From: CAVUBL01 sp963837945
GTDB taxonomy: Bacteria > Acidobacteriota > Thermoanaerobaculia > Multivoradales > DATKCC01
Assembly (NCBI GenBank): GCA_963837945.1
Contig: CAWIQD010000016.1
Span: 62,001 to 126,000, forward strand
Direction of reading: 5' to 3'
DNA: 64,000 bases
The notes under the pieces were generated by a model. That model was not told the DNA's origin and did no database searches. It worked only from the letters and a program-made list of their open reading frames with translations. Below, one piece after another: positions 52,754 through 62,780 of this stretch. Numbering within the stretch: the first letter of the stretch is position 1; each line of letters opens with the position of its first letter. The translations under genes and the position numbers were made by a program.

Positions 52754-54728
52754 TCAGCACGGAGGGATTGCGACCTTTTAGGTTTTCAGCTTTACCCCAG
52801 TGTACGGCCCGTCGGAATTGCCCTGATCAGCACGGAGGGATTGCGACCCCCCCGTCGCCGTCGCTGGAGCCGTAGCCGTATCCGTCGTCGGAATTGCCCT
52901 GATCAGCACGGAGGGATTGCGACTGAGTCCGTCGCGTAGAGGGCGGCGAGGCTCTTGCCAATCGCCGTCGGAATTGCCCTGATCAGCACGGAGGGATTGC
53001 GACAGCGATCGCCGACGCGATCGGGTGCAGCGAGAAGACGGTGTCGGAATTGCCCTGATCAGCACGGAGGGATTGCGACCTGATGTAGCCGTTCCGCTCC
53101 GACAGGTCGGGCTTGAAGAAGAAGGTCGGAATTGCCCTGATCAGCACGGAGGGATTGCGACAATGTCGCGGCGACCCGTACGGACGTGACAAGAAGATAG
53201 TCGGAATTGCCCTGATCAGCACGGAGGGATTGCGACTTCTTGATTACTCTACACATTCAGTTTTCTCCTAAAGTTGTCGGAATTGCCCTGATCAGCACGG
53301 AGGGATTGCGACTTCGACACCGCGTCTTCGATCTGTCCGTCGGTCATGGGCGTCGGAATTGCCCTGATCAGCACGGAGGGATTGCGACTCTATGGCGGCT
53401 TCCCGCTGGCCGAACGACTCGGCCAGCGTCGGAATTGCCCTGATCAGCACGGAGGGATTGCGACTTGTTGAGCGGCGCGGTGAGCGCGGTCGAGGTGCAC
53501 GGGTCGGAATTGCCCTGATCAGCACGGAGGGATTGCGACTTGGATTCACCTGTCCAACGGAGGTAATGGTGCGAGATCCGTCGGAATTGCCCTGATCAGC
53601 ACGGAGGGATTGCGACGGAAGCTGCCTTCTGAGCCCTGCTCGCGGCACGTTGGGCGGTGTTCGCCGCGTCGGAATTGCCCTGATCAGCACGGAGGGATTG
53701 CGACCTCCTCTCCGGTCACGACGTCGGGCGGGAGCTGCCACTGCGGTCGGAATTGCCCTGATCAGCACGGAGGGATTGCGACACCGTATGGCCCGCATGG
53801 AGCCCTGCCGAGCACATCGCCAGGGTCGGAATTGCCCTGATCAGCACGGAGGGATTGCGACTTCTCCAGGAAGCCCTTGCGCATGGCGCGGGCCTTATCG
53901 TGGTCGGAATTGCCCTGATCAGCACGGAGGGATTGCGACTCTGCGCGCCTGCTCGGCCTTGCGGGCGGCCGTCTCAGCCGTCGGAATTGCCCTGATCAGC
54001 ACGGAGGGATTGCGACTCTTGTGCCGGACACGATTGCGGATCACCCACGCAATAGGCAGCCACTCGTGGGAATTGCCCTGATCAGCACGGAGGGATTGCG
54101 ACTCAATCAAGCCCAGTACAACCGCAACCACCTTAGAAGGAACCCTATTGTCGGAATTGCCCTGATCAGCACGGAGGGATTGCGACTCCTGTCTGTCCTC
54201 GGCTCCGAACCAGTCCTTGATGTAGGTCTGCGTCGGAATTGCCCTGATCAGCACGGAGGGATTGCGACTCAGGGACTTATAGATGGCGGTACCCTTGACG
54301 ACGCCGTCGGAATTGCCCTGATCAGCACGGAGGGATTGCGACTCTCGGCGTCGATCCCTCGAGCGGGCGGTTCACACAAAGCAGTCGGAATTGCCCTGAT
54401 CAGCACGGAGGGATTGCGACCCTTTCTTGCGCCCCAGCTGTTCGTAGACCGACTGCAGCGCCGTCGGAATTGCCCTGATCAGCACGGAGGGATTGCGACG
54501 GTCTGGTCTGGTGACTAGGTGGTGTTGCCGGCGCAGATGTCGGAATTGCCCTGATCAGCACGGAGGGATTGCTTCCCGTTAATAAGCACCTGCGCGGCGA
54601 GTCCTGCTACTGGCTCGTCGGAATTGCCCTGATCAGCACGGAGGGATTGCGACCGATGAGGCCCGTGCCCGCGAGCGTCCCCGTCGTGATCGTCGGAATT
54701 GCCCTGATCAGCACGGAGGGATTGCGAC
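52738..54728 (+). CRISPR. CRISPR array 2, 26 repeats
   Basis: 26 repeats of 37 bp (GTCGGAATTGCCC...GGATTGCGAC) with 25 spacers of 36-51 bp. The first begins at 52738 and the last at 54692. Variant repeats are at 54066 (GTGGG start) and 54539 (GCTTC end), near the distal part. The wide spacer-length range and RT neighbour favour a type III-like system. Leader on the left, downstream of cas2. Confidence 0.97.
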
Positions 54729-55013
54729 GACGATGTCGGCGCTCTCTGGGAAAACTTCCTGGTGATGGAGCGCGTCAAGATGCATGCGTATTCCGCTCTG
54801 GCGGCCAACAATTATTTCTGCCGCACCTGGGAGGACGGACAGGAAGTCGATTTTGTGTAAGAGCGCGGAGGCGTGCTGTACGGATATGAGTTCAAGTGGC
54901 GCGGCGGTACCGCGGCCGAACCGCAAGATTGGCGGAAGGCCTACCCGCGCACCGAATTCAAGAACGTGAACAGGGACAACTACCTGGAATTCTGCGAAGT
55001 CACCGCGGCTTGA
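54729..55013 (+). pseudogene. C-terminal fragment of a DUF4143 AAA ATPase
   Basis: The frame opens directly after the last repeat. DVGALWENFLVMERVKMHAY, YFCRTWEDGQEVDFV, GVLYGYEFKWRGG and FKNVNRDNYLEF match the DUF4143 domain end of AAA-type ATPases. A TAA at 54858-54860 replaces the codon before ERGG. Both truncation and nonsense show it is dead, and its junction with the array is abrupt. Confidence 0.7.
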
Positions 55014-55387
55014 GTGCCGGTATCGATTCTGGCCTTTCCCCTTGATAGATAAGGGCATGAAGCAGCCCTCTTGAAATTTTCATCCAGGTATGCTATATTC
55101 AAATTTAGACACAAAAGGCTATTTTGTAAAGGAAACTTTCCTTTACATCTGTCGTTACCTTTTGTGGAAGACCCTTGATAATTCGCTCCCGCCGCGCGTG
55201 GCGGCTGGAGCGCGGAATATGAGTGCAGTTACCTGTTGCCTGTTGAACCCGTCTCAAAAAGGACCGGAGCCGCGTGCTTGGATCGTTTTTGAGATGGGTT
55301 CGTGAGGACTTACTCTAAACTGCCGGCCCCGGAAGGGCCGGCGCGACTTTGGCCGCTGTCCGGGAGGATGGCGGCCGGGAGGTTGAG
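55014..55387. other. AT-rich intergenic segment with a leader hairpin
   Basis: Composition is far lower in GC than the chromosome. No supported gene. GCCGGCCC and GGGCCGGC (55322-55342) form a hairpin ahead of the next gene, similar in position to that before the HELLH gene. Confidence 0.5.
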
Positions 55388-55879
55388 ATGAAAAAGCTGC
55401 TGATTGTCGTCGCGGCCATCGTGGTCGCGCTCGCCGTCTGCGCGCCGGCATGGGGGCAGACGATTGTGCGGGGGGATATCTGGAACCCCCCTGCTAATCC
55501 CCCAGGGTCGGTCTGGCGGATCTTGCCGTTGTATCCTGATTTGGCCATAAAGGCCAAAATCAACGGCAAGGACGTAACCTCATCGGCGGCTTCTTGCATC
55601 CTGAAGCCGCCGGAGGGCCAAGGCCTGCAGGCAGACCAGGAGACGGCCTGTCTCTACGGTGCCATCCGGGCGCGGGCCGAAGTCTTTTTCAAGATTGTCG
55701 GCCCGCGCCCCAGTGGGTGCCTGTTGGCCGAGCTGTCACGGAGTACCCCGAGTAGGGTTGAAGTTTGGGTTTGGAGGGAGGGCGGCGACGAGACGGTGAA
55801 TTACTATCTCGTCGCCGCGGTACCGGCAGTAGGCCCGGACCTGGAGGGTCTCAAGGACAGTTATGCATTCTGTCCTTGA
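55388..55879 (+). CDS. secreted protein sharing a domain with the HELLH protein
   Basis: 163 residues from ATG 55388 (GGGAGGTTGAG upstream). Signal peptide (KLLIVVAAIVVALAVCAPAW). Residues about 85-163 align with the C-terminal domain of 48636-49607: RAEVFFKIVGPRPSGCL, then SRVEVWVWREGGDETVNYYL, including a Cys before it. No HExxH. A good terminator follows. The two paralogues lie on either side of the adaptation genes and array 2. Confidence 0.65.
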   Translation: MKKLLIVVAAIVVALAVCAPAWGQTIVRGDIWNPPANPPGSVWRILPLYPDLAIKAKINGKDVTSSAASCILKPPEGQGLQADQETACLYGAIRARAEVFFKIVGPRPSGCLLAELSRSTPSRVEVWVWREGGDETVNYYLVAAVPAVGPDLEGLKDSYAFCP

Positions 55880-55890
55880 ACACATCACAG

Positions 55891-55932
55891 AGCGCCGCAC
55901 CCTTCCGAGGGTCGCGGCGCTTCTACATTTTC
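55891..55932 (+). terminator. rho-independent terminator
   Basis: AGCGCCGCACCCT and AGGGTCGCGGCGCT form a stem with a TCCG loop, followed by TCTACATTTT. Confidence 0.75.
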
Positions 55933-55991
55933 CGGCCAAAGTTATCCACATATGCTCCGTTTCCCGGAAGAATGCTATTATTTAAGTAATC

Positions 55992-56825
55992 ATGAATCAC
56001 AAACGAAAAGAGTTTGGAGTGGCCCTGCTTCTGTCGACGATAGCCCTGGCAGCAATTGTCGTTCTGCCATCTCTCTCTCACGCATACTCGGAAAGAGACT
56101 TCAAGACCATTCTGGGAAAAAAGAATTACCCTTTATTTTTTGCAACTAGCCTGAACAGCCAGACAGTGGACAAATCGGTAACGGTGAACGTGGGCGTAAA
56201 TCTTTCCGCGGACACAGACCTCTGCGCATTTGGTGATCAGCCTGACACAGGCCTCTATTTTATCGATTCTCCTTCGAACCAGACCATTCCCGCGAACAGC
56301 GTCCAGGTAACCGGCGGACCTTTCGCCGGCCAGAGCGTGCCCATACAGATAACTCCGGGCAAGATAGGCACCTGCTTAGGTACGAACCCCGTAACCGCGG
56401 CAGGTTCCCAGGCCCAGTTCCAGGGTTCCAAGGCCTTCGACACTACCGGCTTGACCAACGGCCAGTATGTGATCGACCTGCGCATACAAGATGATCATTT
56501 CCAGGTAGGTACGAAGGAGTTGACCTTCACCGTGAGCCACCCCGCGCCTACGGTAAACATAAGAGCCAACGGCTCCAATGGGCCGATAACGGTTCCGGCT
56601 GACACCGCTGTCAACCTTGCCTGGAGTTCGACCAACGCGGATTCTTGTTACGCCTCGAATGCCTGGGCTGGGACAAAGTCTCTGAACGGTACTTTCACCA
56701 CGGCTCCTCTCGCCGCGACCAAGCCTGCGTATGTCTACGGTATTTCCTGCAAGGGACCAGGCGGTACAGCCTACGACAGCGTGGGTCGGGGTTGCCCTGA
56801 TCAGCACGGAGGAGATCCGGGGTGA
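55992..56825 (+). CDS. secreted Ig-like repeat protein, fused into a decayed CRISPR repeat
   Basis: 277 residues. Signal peptide (GVALLLSTIALAAIVVLPSL). The C-terminal part (VNLAWSSTNADSCYASNAWA, YVYGISCKGPGGTAYDS) matches a Cys-containing Ig-like repeat common in surface proteins of Patescibacteria. At DSVG the frame enters a decayed CRISPR repeat and ends after CPDQHGGDPG, so the natural C-terminus is lost. Low GC and style point to a foreign origin. Confidence 0.6.
   Translation: MNHKRKEFGVALLLSTIALAAIVVLPSLSHAYSERDFKTILGKKNYPLFFATSLNSQTVDKSVTVNVGVNLSADTDLCAFGDQPDTGLYFIDSPSNQTIPANSVQVTGGPFAGQSVPIQITPGKIGTCLGTNPVTAAGSQAQFQGSKAFDTTGLTNGQYVIDLRIQDDHFQVGTKELTFTVSHPAPTVNIRANGSNGPITVPADTAVNLAWSSTNADSCYASNAWAGTKSLNGTFTTAPLAATKPAYVYGISCKGPGGTAYDSVGRGCPDQHGGDPG
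56785..56818 (+). CRISPR. decayed CRISPR repeat
   Basis: The first 28 bp match the array repeat with two changes (GTCGGGGTTGCCC), then diverge. It marks the right boundary of the ~2-kb low-GC insert whose left boundary is the last repeat of array 2 (54728). Confidence 0.75.
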
Positions 56826-56883
56826 CGGCAGCTCTCGCTTCGAGAGCGCCGATCGGTGGCGGTGGGGCGCGGGACGTCGGCGC

Positions 56884-56912
56884 TTGCTTTTCCGCCGCAT
56901 CTGCGCTAGTAT
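56884..56912 (+). promoter_or_regulatory. predicted promoter of leader-controlled paralogue 2
   Basis: TTGCTT and TAGTAT with 17-nt spacing, about 125 nt before the ATG. Same spacing and relative place as the promoter at 17542-17570. Confidence 0.55.
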
Positions 56913-56983
56913 TCCCTCAACGAAGCCGCTTGCTGGCCCCGTCCTCGGAAGAGGTCGGCGGTGCCGGGGAGCGAAACGAAAGC

Positions 56984-57014
56984 GGCCCGGGCGAGCTTGG
57001 ACCTCACCCGGGCC
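56984..57014 (+). promoter_or_regulatory. leader hairpin of paralogue 2
   Basis: GGCCCGGGCGAG pairs with CTCACCCGGGCC (one mismatch). It is followed by CCGCAAAGGAG and the ATG, as at 17666-17695. Structure and ribosome-binding site are kept while loop and spacer vary. Confidence 0.55.
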
Positions 57015-57037
57015 TGACCCGCAAAGGAGAACTCCCT

Positions 57038-57637
57038 ATGCGAGCCGAGACAGAGAGTAGCAGCACTTCGTCGCCCGCCCGTTCCATTTCTTCGACTGCG
57101 GCCCGGCGCCCGACGCCGCCGGCCAACGCCTTCTCGGCGGCCTTTCTGGACGCCGCCCGGCGCCGGCGGGACGCGGCCGAGCTCGCGGAGGCCGCCGGCG
57201 CGCCGCGCGCTCCGGCCCTCGCGGCAGGCGCCCTGGCCGCCGGGCCCTTCGACGTCGAGGCGGTGCCGGCGGGCTCGGGCCGGCTGTGGGCGGTCGTTCG
57301 CCGCGGCGAGCGGGTCGCGGACGGGCACCCGGCGGTGGCGGTCTTTCTCGAGCGCACGGCGGCGCTCCTCGCGGCGGCGGTGCTGCCGGCGGAGGCCTCG
57401 CCCAATCACCTCCAGGTGGGGGAGAAGGCGAAGCGCCTGGGCCTGCCGGTCCACGACGGCCGGCGCCACCTGGGCCACCTCGCGCGGCCCCGCGAGCACT
57501 TCGCCCGGGACCTCCACGCCGCCCGGACGCTCGCGGCCCGCCCGGACTCGCTGGTGCTCCTGGCCGAGGCGCTCGACTACGAGACCCTGGTCCTCTTCGG
57601 CCGGGCGCTCATGCGCCGGCTGGAGCGGGGTGGCTGA
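57038..57637 (+). CDS. conserved hypothetical protein, leader-controlled paralogue 2
   Basis: 199 residues. Shares its core with 17723-18337: PANAFSAAFL, LWAVVRRGERVADGHPAVAV, GEKAKRLGLPVHDGRRHLGH, LHAARTLAARPDSLVLLAEA and a C-terminal FGRALMRRLERG. The low-complexity N-terminus varies. No known domain. The two paralogues keep the same promoter and hairpin, which suggests joint regulation. Confidence 0.7.
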   Translation: MRAETESSSTSSPARSISSTAARRPTPPANAFSAAFLDAARRRRDAAELAEAAGAPRAPALAAGALAAGPFDVEAVPAGSGRLWAVVRRGERVADGHPAVAVFLERTAALLAAAVLPAEASPNHLQVGEKAKRLGLPVHDGRRHLGHLARPREHFARDLHAARTLAARPDSLVLLAEALDYETLVLFGRALMRRLERGG

Positions 57638-57882
57638 CGCACCGGGCGCTTCCTCGCCGGCCGGGGCGGCCGAACCAGCCCCGGCCGGCGGGAGGCGAGC
57701 GCAGCCGTGGGCGGGGGACGAGCGGTCCATGAAGCCGAAGACGTTCCCAGCGCCTCGTCCGTTTGAGGCGGAGCCTCGTTAGGCTCTGAGCGGGGCTCCC
57801 CGGAGCCTGTACACTTGCCCTGGCGCGAAGATGGCCCGGAAGAGGGCCTCGTCTGCCAGGACAGGCCAGAGGAGGATTCGAC

Positions 57883-58152
57883 ATGGAGCTCTACGAGCTG
57901 GTTCTGGAGCTGAAGCTGCTGGAGCGGCGGCTGACGCTCTACGAGGAGAAGTACGGCGTCTTGAGCGAGGACTTCTACCGCGCCCTGATGGCCGGCGAGC
58001 TAGCGCACTTCGACGAGTTCGACGAGAGCCGTGTCGATTTCAGCCGCTGGAAGGGTCTGCACGAAACCTGGCTGCGGCGCAAGAAGGCCTACGACGAGGA
58101 GGTGCGCGAGGGGACGGTGGTGAGGGCCTTACGGTTCCAGCCAGCGTACTGA
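57883..58152 (+). CDS. small hypothetical protein of TA-like type
   Basis: 89 residues, two long amphipathic helices (LYELVLELKLLERRLTLYEE, YGVLSEDFYRALMAGELAHF). Similar small proteins accompany DUF6516-type toxin genes. No toxin follows; instead the 3' end of a CRISPR repeat lies 20 bp downstream. Confidence 0.55.
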   Translation: MELYELVLELKLLERRLTLYEEKYGVLSEDFYRALMAGELAHFDEFDESRVDFSRWKGLHETWLRRKKAYDEEVREGTVVRALRFQPAY

Positions 58153-58172
58153 GGATGACCGACCTGGCTCTG

Positions 58173-58187
58173 CGGAGGGATTGCGAC
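58173..58187 (+). CRISPR. 15-bp remnant of a CRISPR repeat end
   Basis: CGGAGGGATTGCGAC is identical to the last 15 bp of the repeat. A 15-mer match is unlikely by chance, so array DNA once reached or was moved here. Confidence 0.55.
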
Positions 58188-58231
58188 CTCGCCGGCGAAC
58201 CACGTGAAGTCCACGGACCGAGGAGATCGTG

Positions 58232-58663
58232 ATGGCTGTCGATACCCCCAAGAGACGCTGGCCGGTGCAGGATGCGAAGGCGCGCTTCAGTGAGCTGCTG
58301 GAGAGGAGGCTCCGAGAGGGGCCTCAGATCGTGACCCGCCGGGGCGAGGAGACCGCGGTGCTGGTTCCGCTCGAGGACTGGCAGCGGCCCGCCGCCTGGT
58401 ATCCTCGGCAGAGAATGAAGCCGCCGCCATCAGCGAGTTCCGGTTCGGCCGTGACCCCGACTCCGGTTCACGGTGTCTCTCACTCGCGGGACGACGAGAG
58501 CCTCGAAGCGAAGGCGCGATGGTTCCGATCGCTCTCCGTCGAAGAGCGGATGGCGTATCTCACCGAGATCACTGAGCTGGCCCTCCAGAGCAACCCCCGC
58601 ATCTCCGAGGCCAAGGATGCTCCAGCGGCTTCAGGGCGTGTTCGCGTCCTTGCGCTCCCATGA
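58232..58663 (+). CDS. Phd/YefM antitoxin fused to a second small protein
   Basis: 143 residues from ATG 58232 (GAGGAG 7 nt upstream). Residues 1-55 are a Phd/YefM domain (RWPVQDAKARFSELLERRLR, IVTRRGEETAVLVPLEDWQR). Residues about 85-143 (LEAKARWFRSLSVEERMAYL, RISEAKDAPAASGRVRVLAL) look like another small TA-associated protein. The joint is Pro/Ser-rich, so this is probably a deletion-made fusion. Confidence 0.6.
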   Translation: MAVDTPKRRWPVQDAKARFSELLERRLREGPQIVTRRGEETAVLVPLEDWQRPAAWYPRQRMKPPPSASSGSAVTPTPVHGVSHSRDDESLEAKARWFRSLSVEERMAYLTEITELALQSNPRISEAKDAPAASGRVRVLALP

Positions 58664-58740
58664 CTTTGCTCGTCGTCGACGATGCGACGGCATCGCCTCC
58701 TCCTCGCGCCTTGGATCCACTCCGCAAGTGAATCAGACCA

Positions 58741-59010
58741 TCAGCGGCCCTTGCCTCCCCGACCGGCGCCTCGGCTACGCCTGTCCGATCTCGCGCCCGC
58801 TTTCGCCTCCGGCACCTCGAAGGGCTGCTTCGGGAAGTCGCGGCCGGGCTCGACCGCGCCGCGCGTGATCCAGGAGCACCAGGCGAGGTACTCCTTCGAG
58901 CTCATCGTCGCTCCGGCTCGCAGCCGCCACTGTGCCTCCCGGTCTTCGGGCGTGATCGGGACGTCGCTCTCGAAGGAATCGAGCGGCTCAACGCGTTTTT
59001 TCGATGGCAT
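58741..59010 (-). CDS. small hypothetical protein after the nucleotidyltransferase
   Basis: 89 residues. DSFESDVPITPEDREAQWRL and SSKEYLAWCSWITRGAVEPG look conserved; the last 20 residues are basic and of low complexity. It overlaps the upstream nucleotidyltransferase by 23 bp, so it is likely its partner in a TA-like pair. Family not identified. Confidence 0.55.
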   Translation of the reverse strand: MPSKKRVEPLDSFESDVPITPEDREAQWRLRAGATMSSKEYLAWCSWITRGAVEPGRDFPKQPFEVPEAKAGARSDRRSRGAGRGGKGR

Positions 59011-59518
59011 CGAACAGCTCCAACAGGCCCTGGCGCTCGAAGTAGTCCCGGACCGCCTCGCGATCGACGCCCGGCACGTTCAGCAGCGTCCGGACGTCCT
59101 CGCCTTCGTAGAGCGCGCGGTGCGGAAAGCTCTTCATCGCGACCGCCTTCATCATCGCGAGGTGCTCGGGGCTCGCGACCGGCATCGGATGCCCCTCGAC
59201 GAGCGCCTTGCTGGATGCGGCGGCGAAGACGGAGTCGGCCGTCCGGCCACGGAGGTACATGAAGTCGACCGAGCCCCAGTCGGGGTCCGCGTGCTCGTGG
59301 TTCGAGAACGCCTTGCTCGCGTGCCGAGTCACGAAGCCCAGCGATTCGGCGAACGCCACGACCTCCGGCGATCGATCCCCGGCGACGGCGAAGTCCACGT
59401 CCTGCGTCGGGCGGACCCGTCCCCACGCGTGAACGGCGAGCCCGCCGATCAACGCGTAAGGAATCCGCTCCCGCTCGAAGAACTCGGCGAACGCCGTCAG
59501 GACGCGCTCGAACTGCAC
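58988..59518 (-). CDS. AbiEii-like nucleotidyltransferase
   Basis: 176 residues. The active-site region IPYALIGGLAVHAWGRVRPT then QDVDFAV (GG...DxD) is typical of AbiEii/nucleotidyltransferase antitoxin- or toxin-like proteins. ASPEHLAMMKAVAMKSFPHR is the usual second motif. It starts the two-gene unit with 58741-59010. Confidence 0.75.
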   Translation of the reverse strand: MQFERVLTAFAEFFERERIPYALIGGLAVHAWGRVRPTQDVDFAVAGDRSPEVVAFAESLGFVTRHASKAFSNHEHADPDWGSVDFMYLRGRTADSVFAAASSKALVEGHPMPVASPEHLAMMKAVAMKSFPHRALYEGEDVRTLLNVPGVDREAVRDYFERQGLLELFDAIEKTR

Positions 59519-59609
59519 GCTCGGAAGCTACCATGGGGCGACAGGTCGGCGGCCGCCCGAGCGTGGCCGGATCAGATCGGGAGTCTGGTGCCTGTTTCGA
59601 TTTCGACCG

Positions 59610-59621
59610 GGTGGTACCACC
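59610..59621. promoter_or_regulatory. vapBC operator palindrome
   Basis: GGTGGTACCACC is a perfect 12-bp palindrome 18 bp before the antitoxin ATG and is followed by TATGGTA. Probably the self-repression site. Confidence 0.55.
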
Positions 59622-59639
59622 TATGGTAGCCTCCTTTCT

Positions 59640-59870
59640 ATGGTCAAGACCACTGTCTATCTCGACGAGGTCGTTGCCTTGAAGATCCGGCAGATTGCCC
59701 GGACCGATCACCGGAGTCAGGCCGAGGTGATCCGCGAGGCACTGGAGCGCTTCACTCACGAGGCGGAGCGGCCTCGCATCCGGGGGATCGGCGCCTATGC
59801 GAGCGGGCGCTCGGACGTCTCCGAGCACGCTGAGGATCTCTTGCGCCGGGCGGCGAGGCGATCTCGGTGA
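59640..59870 (+). CDS. vapB: ribbon-helix-helix VapB antitoxin
   Basis: 76 residues. VKTTVYLDEVVALKIRQIAR and RSQAEVIREALERFTHEAER are a clear ribbon-helix-helix domain. The TGA overlaps the vapC GTG by 4 nt. Confidence 0.88.
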   Translation: MVKTTVYLDEVVALKIRQIARTDHRSQAEVIREALERFTHEAERPRIRGIGAYASGRSDVSEHAEDLLRRAARRSR

Positions 59871-60289
59871 CCGTGGTCGCCGACACCGGGGCGATCTACG
59901 CGCTATACGACGCCGACGACAGCCATCATGCGGCGGTCGTCGCATCCCTCCAGCGTGAGCGCGGTCCGGTCGTGGTACCGATGGCGATCCTCGGGGAGCT
60001 CGACTACCTGCTGCGGGAGTTTCTCGGAATCGACGCGGAGCTCGACTTCCTCGACAGCCTCGTCTCCGGGGGGTTCGTCCTCGAACCGGTGACGAAGAGC
60101 GATCTCGAGCGCTGCCGCGAGATCCTGGAACGGTATCGGGATCTCGATCCCGGGCTCGTGGACGCCGCCGTGATCGCGACGGCGGAGCGGCTCCGAACGA
60201 AGCGGATTCTCACCGTCGACGAGCGGGACTTCCGGATGATTCTCGATCGCGGAGGCAAGCCTTTCCAGCTCCTGCCCGCGGACAGCTAG
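59867..60289 (+). CDS. vapC: VapC-type PIN-domain toxin
   Basis: 140 residues from GTG 59867. Acidic positions: VVADTGAIYALYDADD (first Asp), VPMAILGELDYLLREFLGID (Glu), LVDAAVIATAERLRTKRILT and VDERDFRMI (later Asp). Complete pair with the preceding antitoxin. Confidence 0.9.
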   Translation: MTVVADTGAIYALYDADDSHHAAVVASLQRERGPVVVPMAILGELDYLLREFLGIDAELDFLDSLVSGGFVLEPVTKSDLERCREILERYRDLDPGLVDAAVIATAERLRTKRILTVDERDFRMILDRGGKPFQLLPADS

Positions 60290-60315
60290 TCGATCCGGCG
60301 GGCCGCAGGCCCGCC

Positions 60316-60891
60316 CTACGATGGGAATGAACGTGGGGCCGGTGCGGCACCCGCCGCCGGGCCGGAGCGCAGGCCGCGCAGCACGCCGAGGGCTTCCTCG
60401 AACTGCTCCCGGGCGCGGCCGAGGTACTCGTGCGCCTCGTCGACGTAGCCGTCGGTCGAGGTCGACCAGACCCGGTTCAGGTACCGCTCGCCGGCGGCGA
60501 AGGGGTTCATCACGTCGGCGTAGGCCTGGAGGCCGAAGCGGTGGACCAGCGCCTGGCGGGCGTCGGCGAAGCGCGCGAGCTCGACCGGGAAGAGCGCGTC
60601 GATCCGGTGGCGCAGGTCGTAGACGTCGATCGCGTCGCGCCCGGCCTCGAGCTCGGCGGCGCGCGAGGCGATCCGTTCGAGGCTCTCCTCGAGGCTCGCC
60701 ACGTCAGCGGTGAGGCGCTCGGCGTGGGTGGCGGTCCGGGCGAGGGCGCGGCGTACCAGGACGATCCCCAGGACGCCCACGGCGAGCGAGACCAGGAACG
60801 GCACGACCGGCAGGGTGTGCGGGTCGGCGACGGCGAAGTAGGCGCCGGCCAGGAAGCCGGCGGTGATCAGGGCGTATCCGAGGGCTCGCAT
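60316..60891 (-). CDS. membrane-anchored hypothetical protein
   Basis: 191 residues from ATG 60891. Two membrane helices (ALGYALITAGFLAGAYFAVA; VVPFLVSLAVGVLGIVLV), then a coiled-coil-like cytosolic domain (HAERLTADVASLEESLERIA) and a conserved helical end. It lies 26 bp after the OPT transporter stop and is probably co-transcribed. Confidence 0.65.
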   Translation of the reverse strand: MRALGYALITAGFLAGAYFAVADPHTLPVVPFLVSLAVGVLGIVLVRRALARTATHAERLTADVASLEESLERIASRAAELEAGRDAIDVYDLRHRIDALFPVELARFADARQALVHRFGLQAYADVMNPFAAGERYLNRVWSTSTDGYVDEAHEYLGRAREQFEEALGVLRGLRSGPAAGAAPAPRSFPS

Positions 60892-60917
60892 GAGGTCGTC
60901 CGAGTCGCGGCTCCGGT

Positions 60918-62646
<1,729 letters not shown>

Positions 62647-62780
62647 GTCGGGTCGTCCTCCGAAAGTCCGCGGCGATTCTACAGGAGGCTTCACAGGAGG
62701 CGGGGGCGCGGGCGCGACCTTCGGGTTGTACGCGGGCCGCCCTTGGGCTACGCTGCCGGTCTCATGGTCGCAGTGCTGTC

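Noticed and set aside
53292..54254. Open frames across array 2 on both strands
   Set aside because: Translations of repeats (SLRADQGNSD, NPSVLIRAIPT); the array is non-coding.
57731..57882. Shared motif GTTTGAGGCGGAGC (also at 45.97 kb) as an attachment site
   Set aside because: Only two imperfect copies and no integrase nearby.
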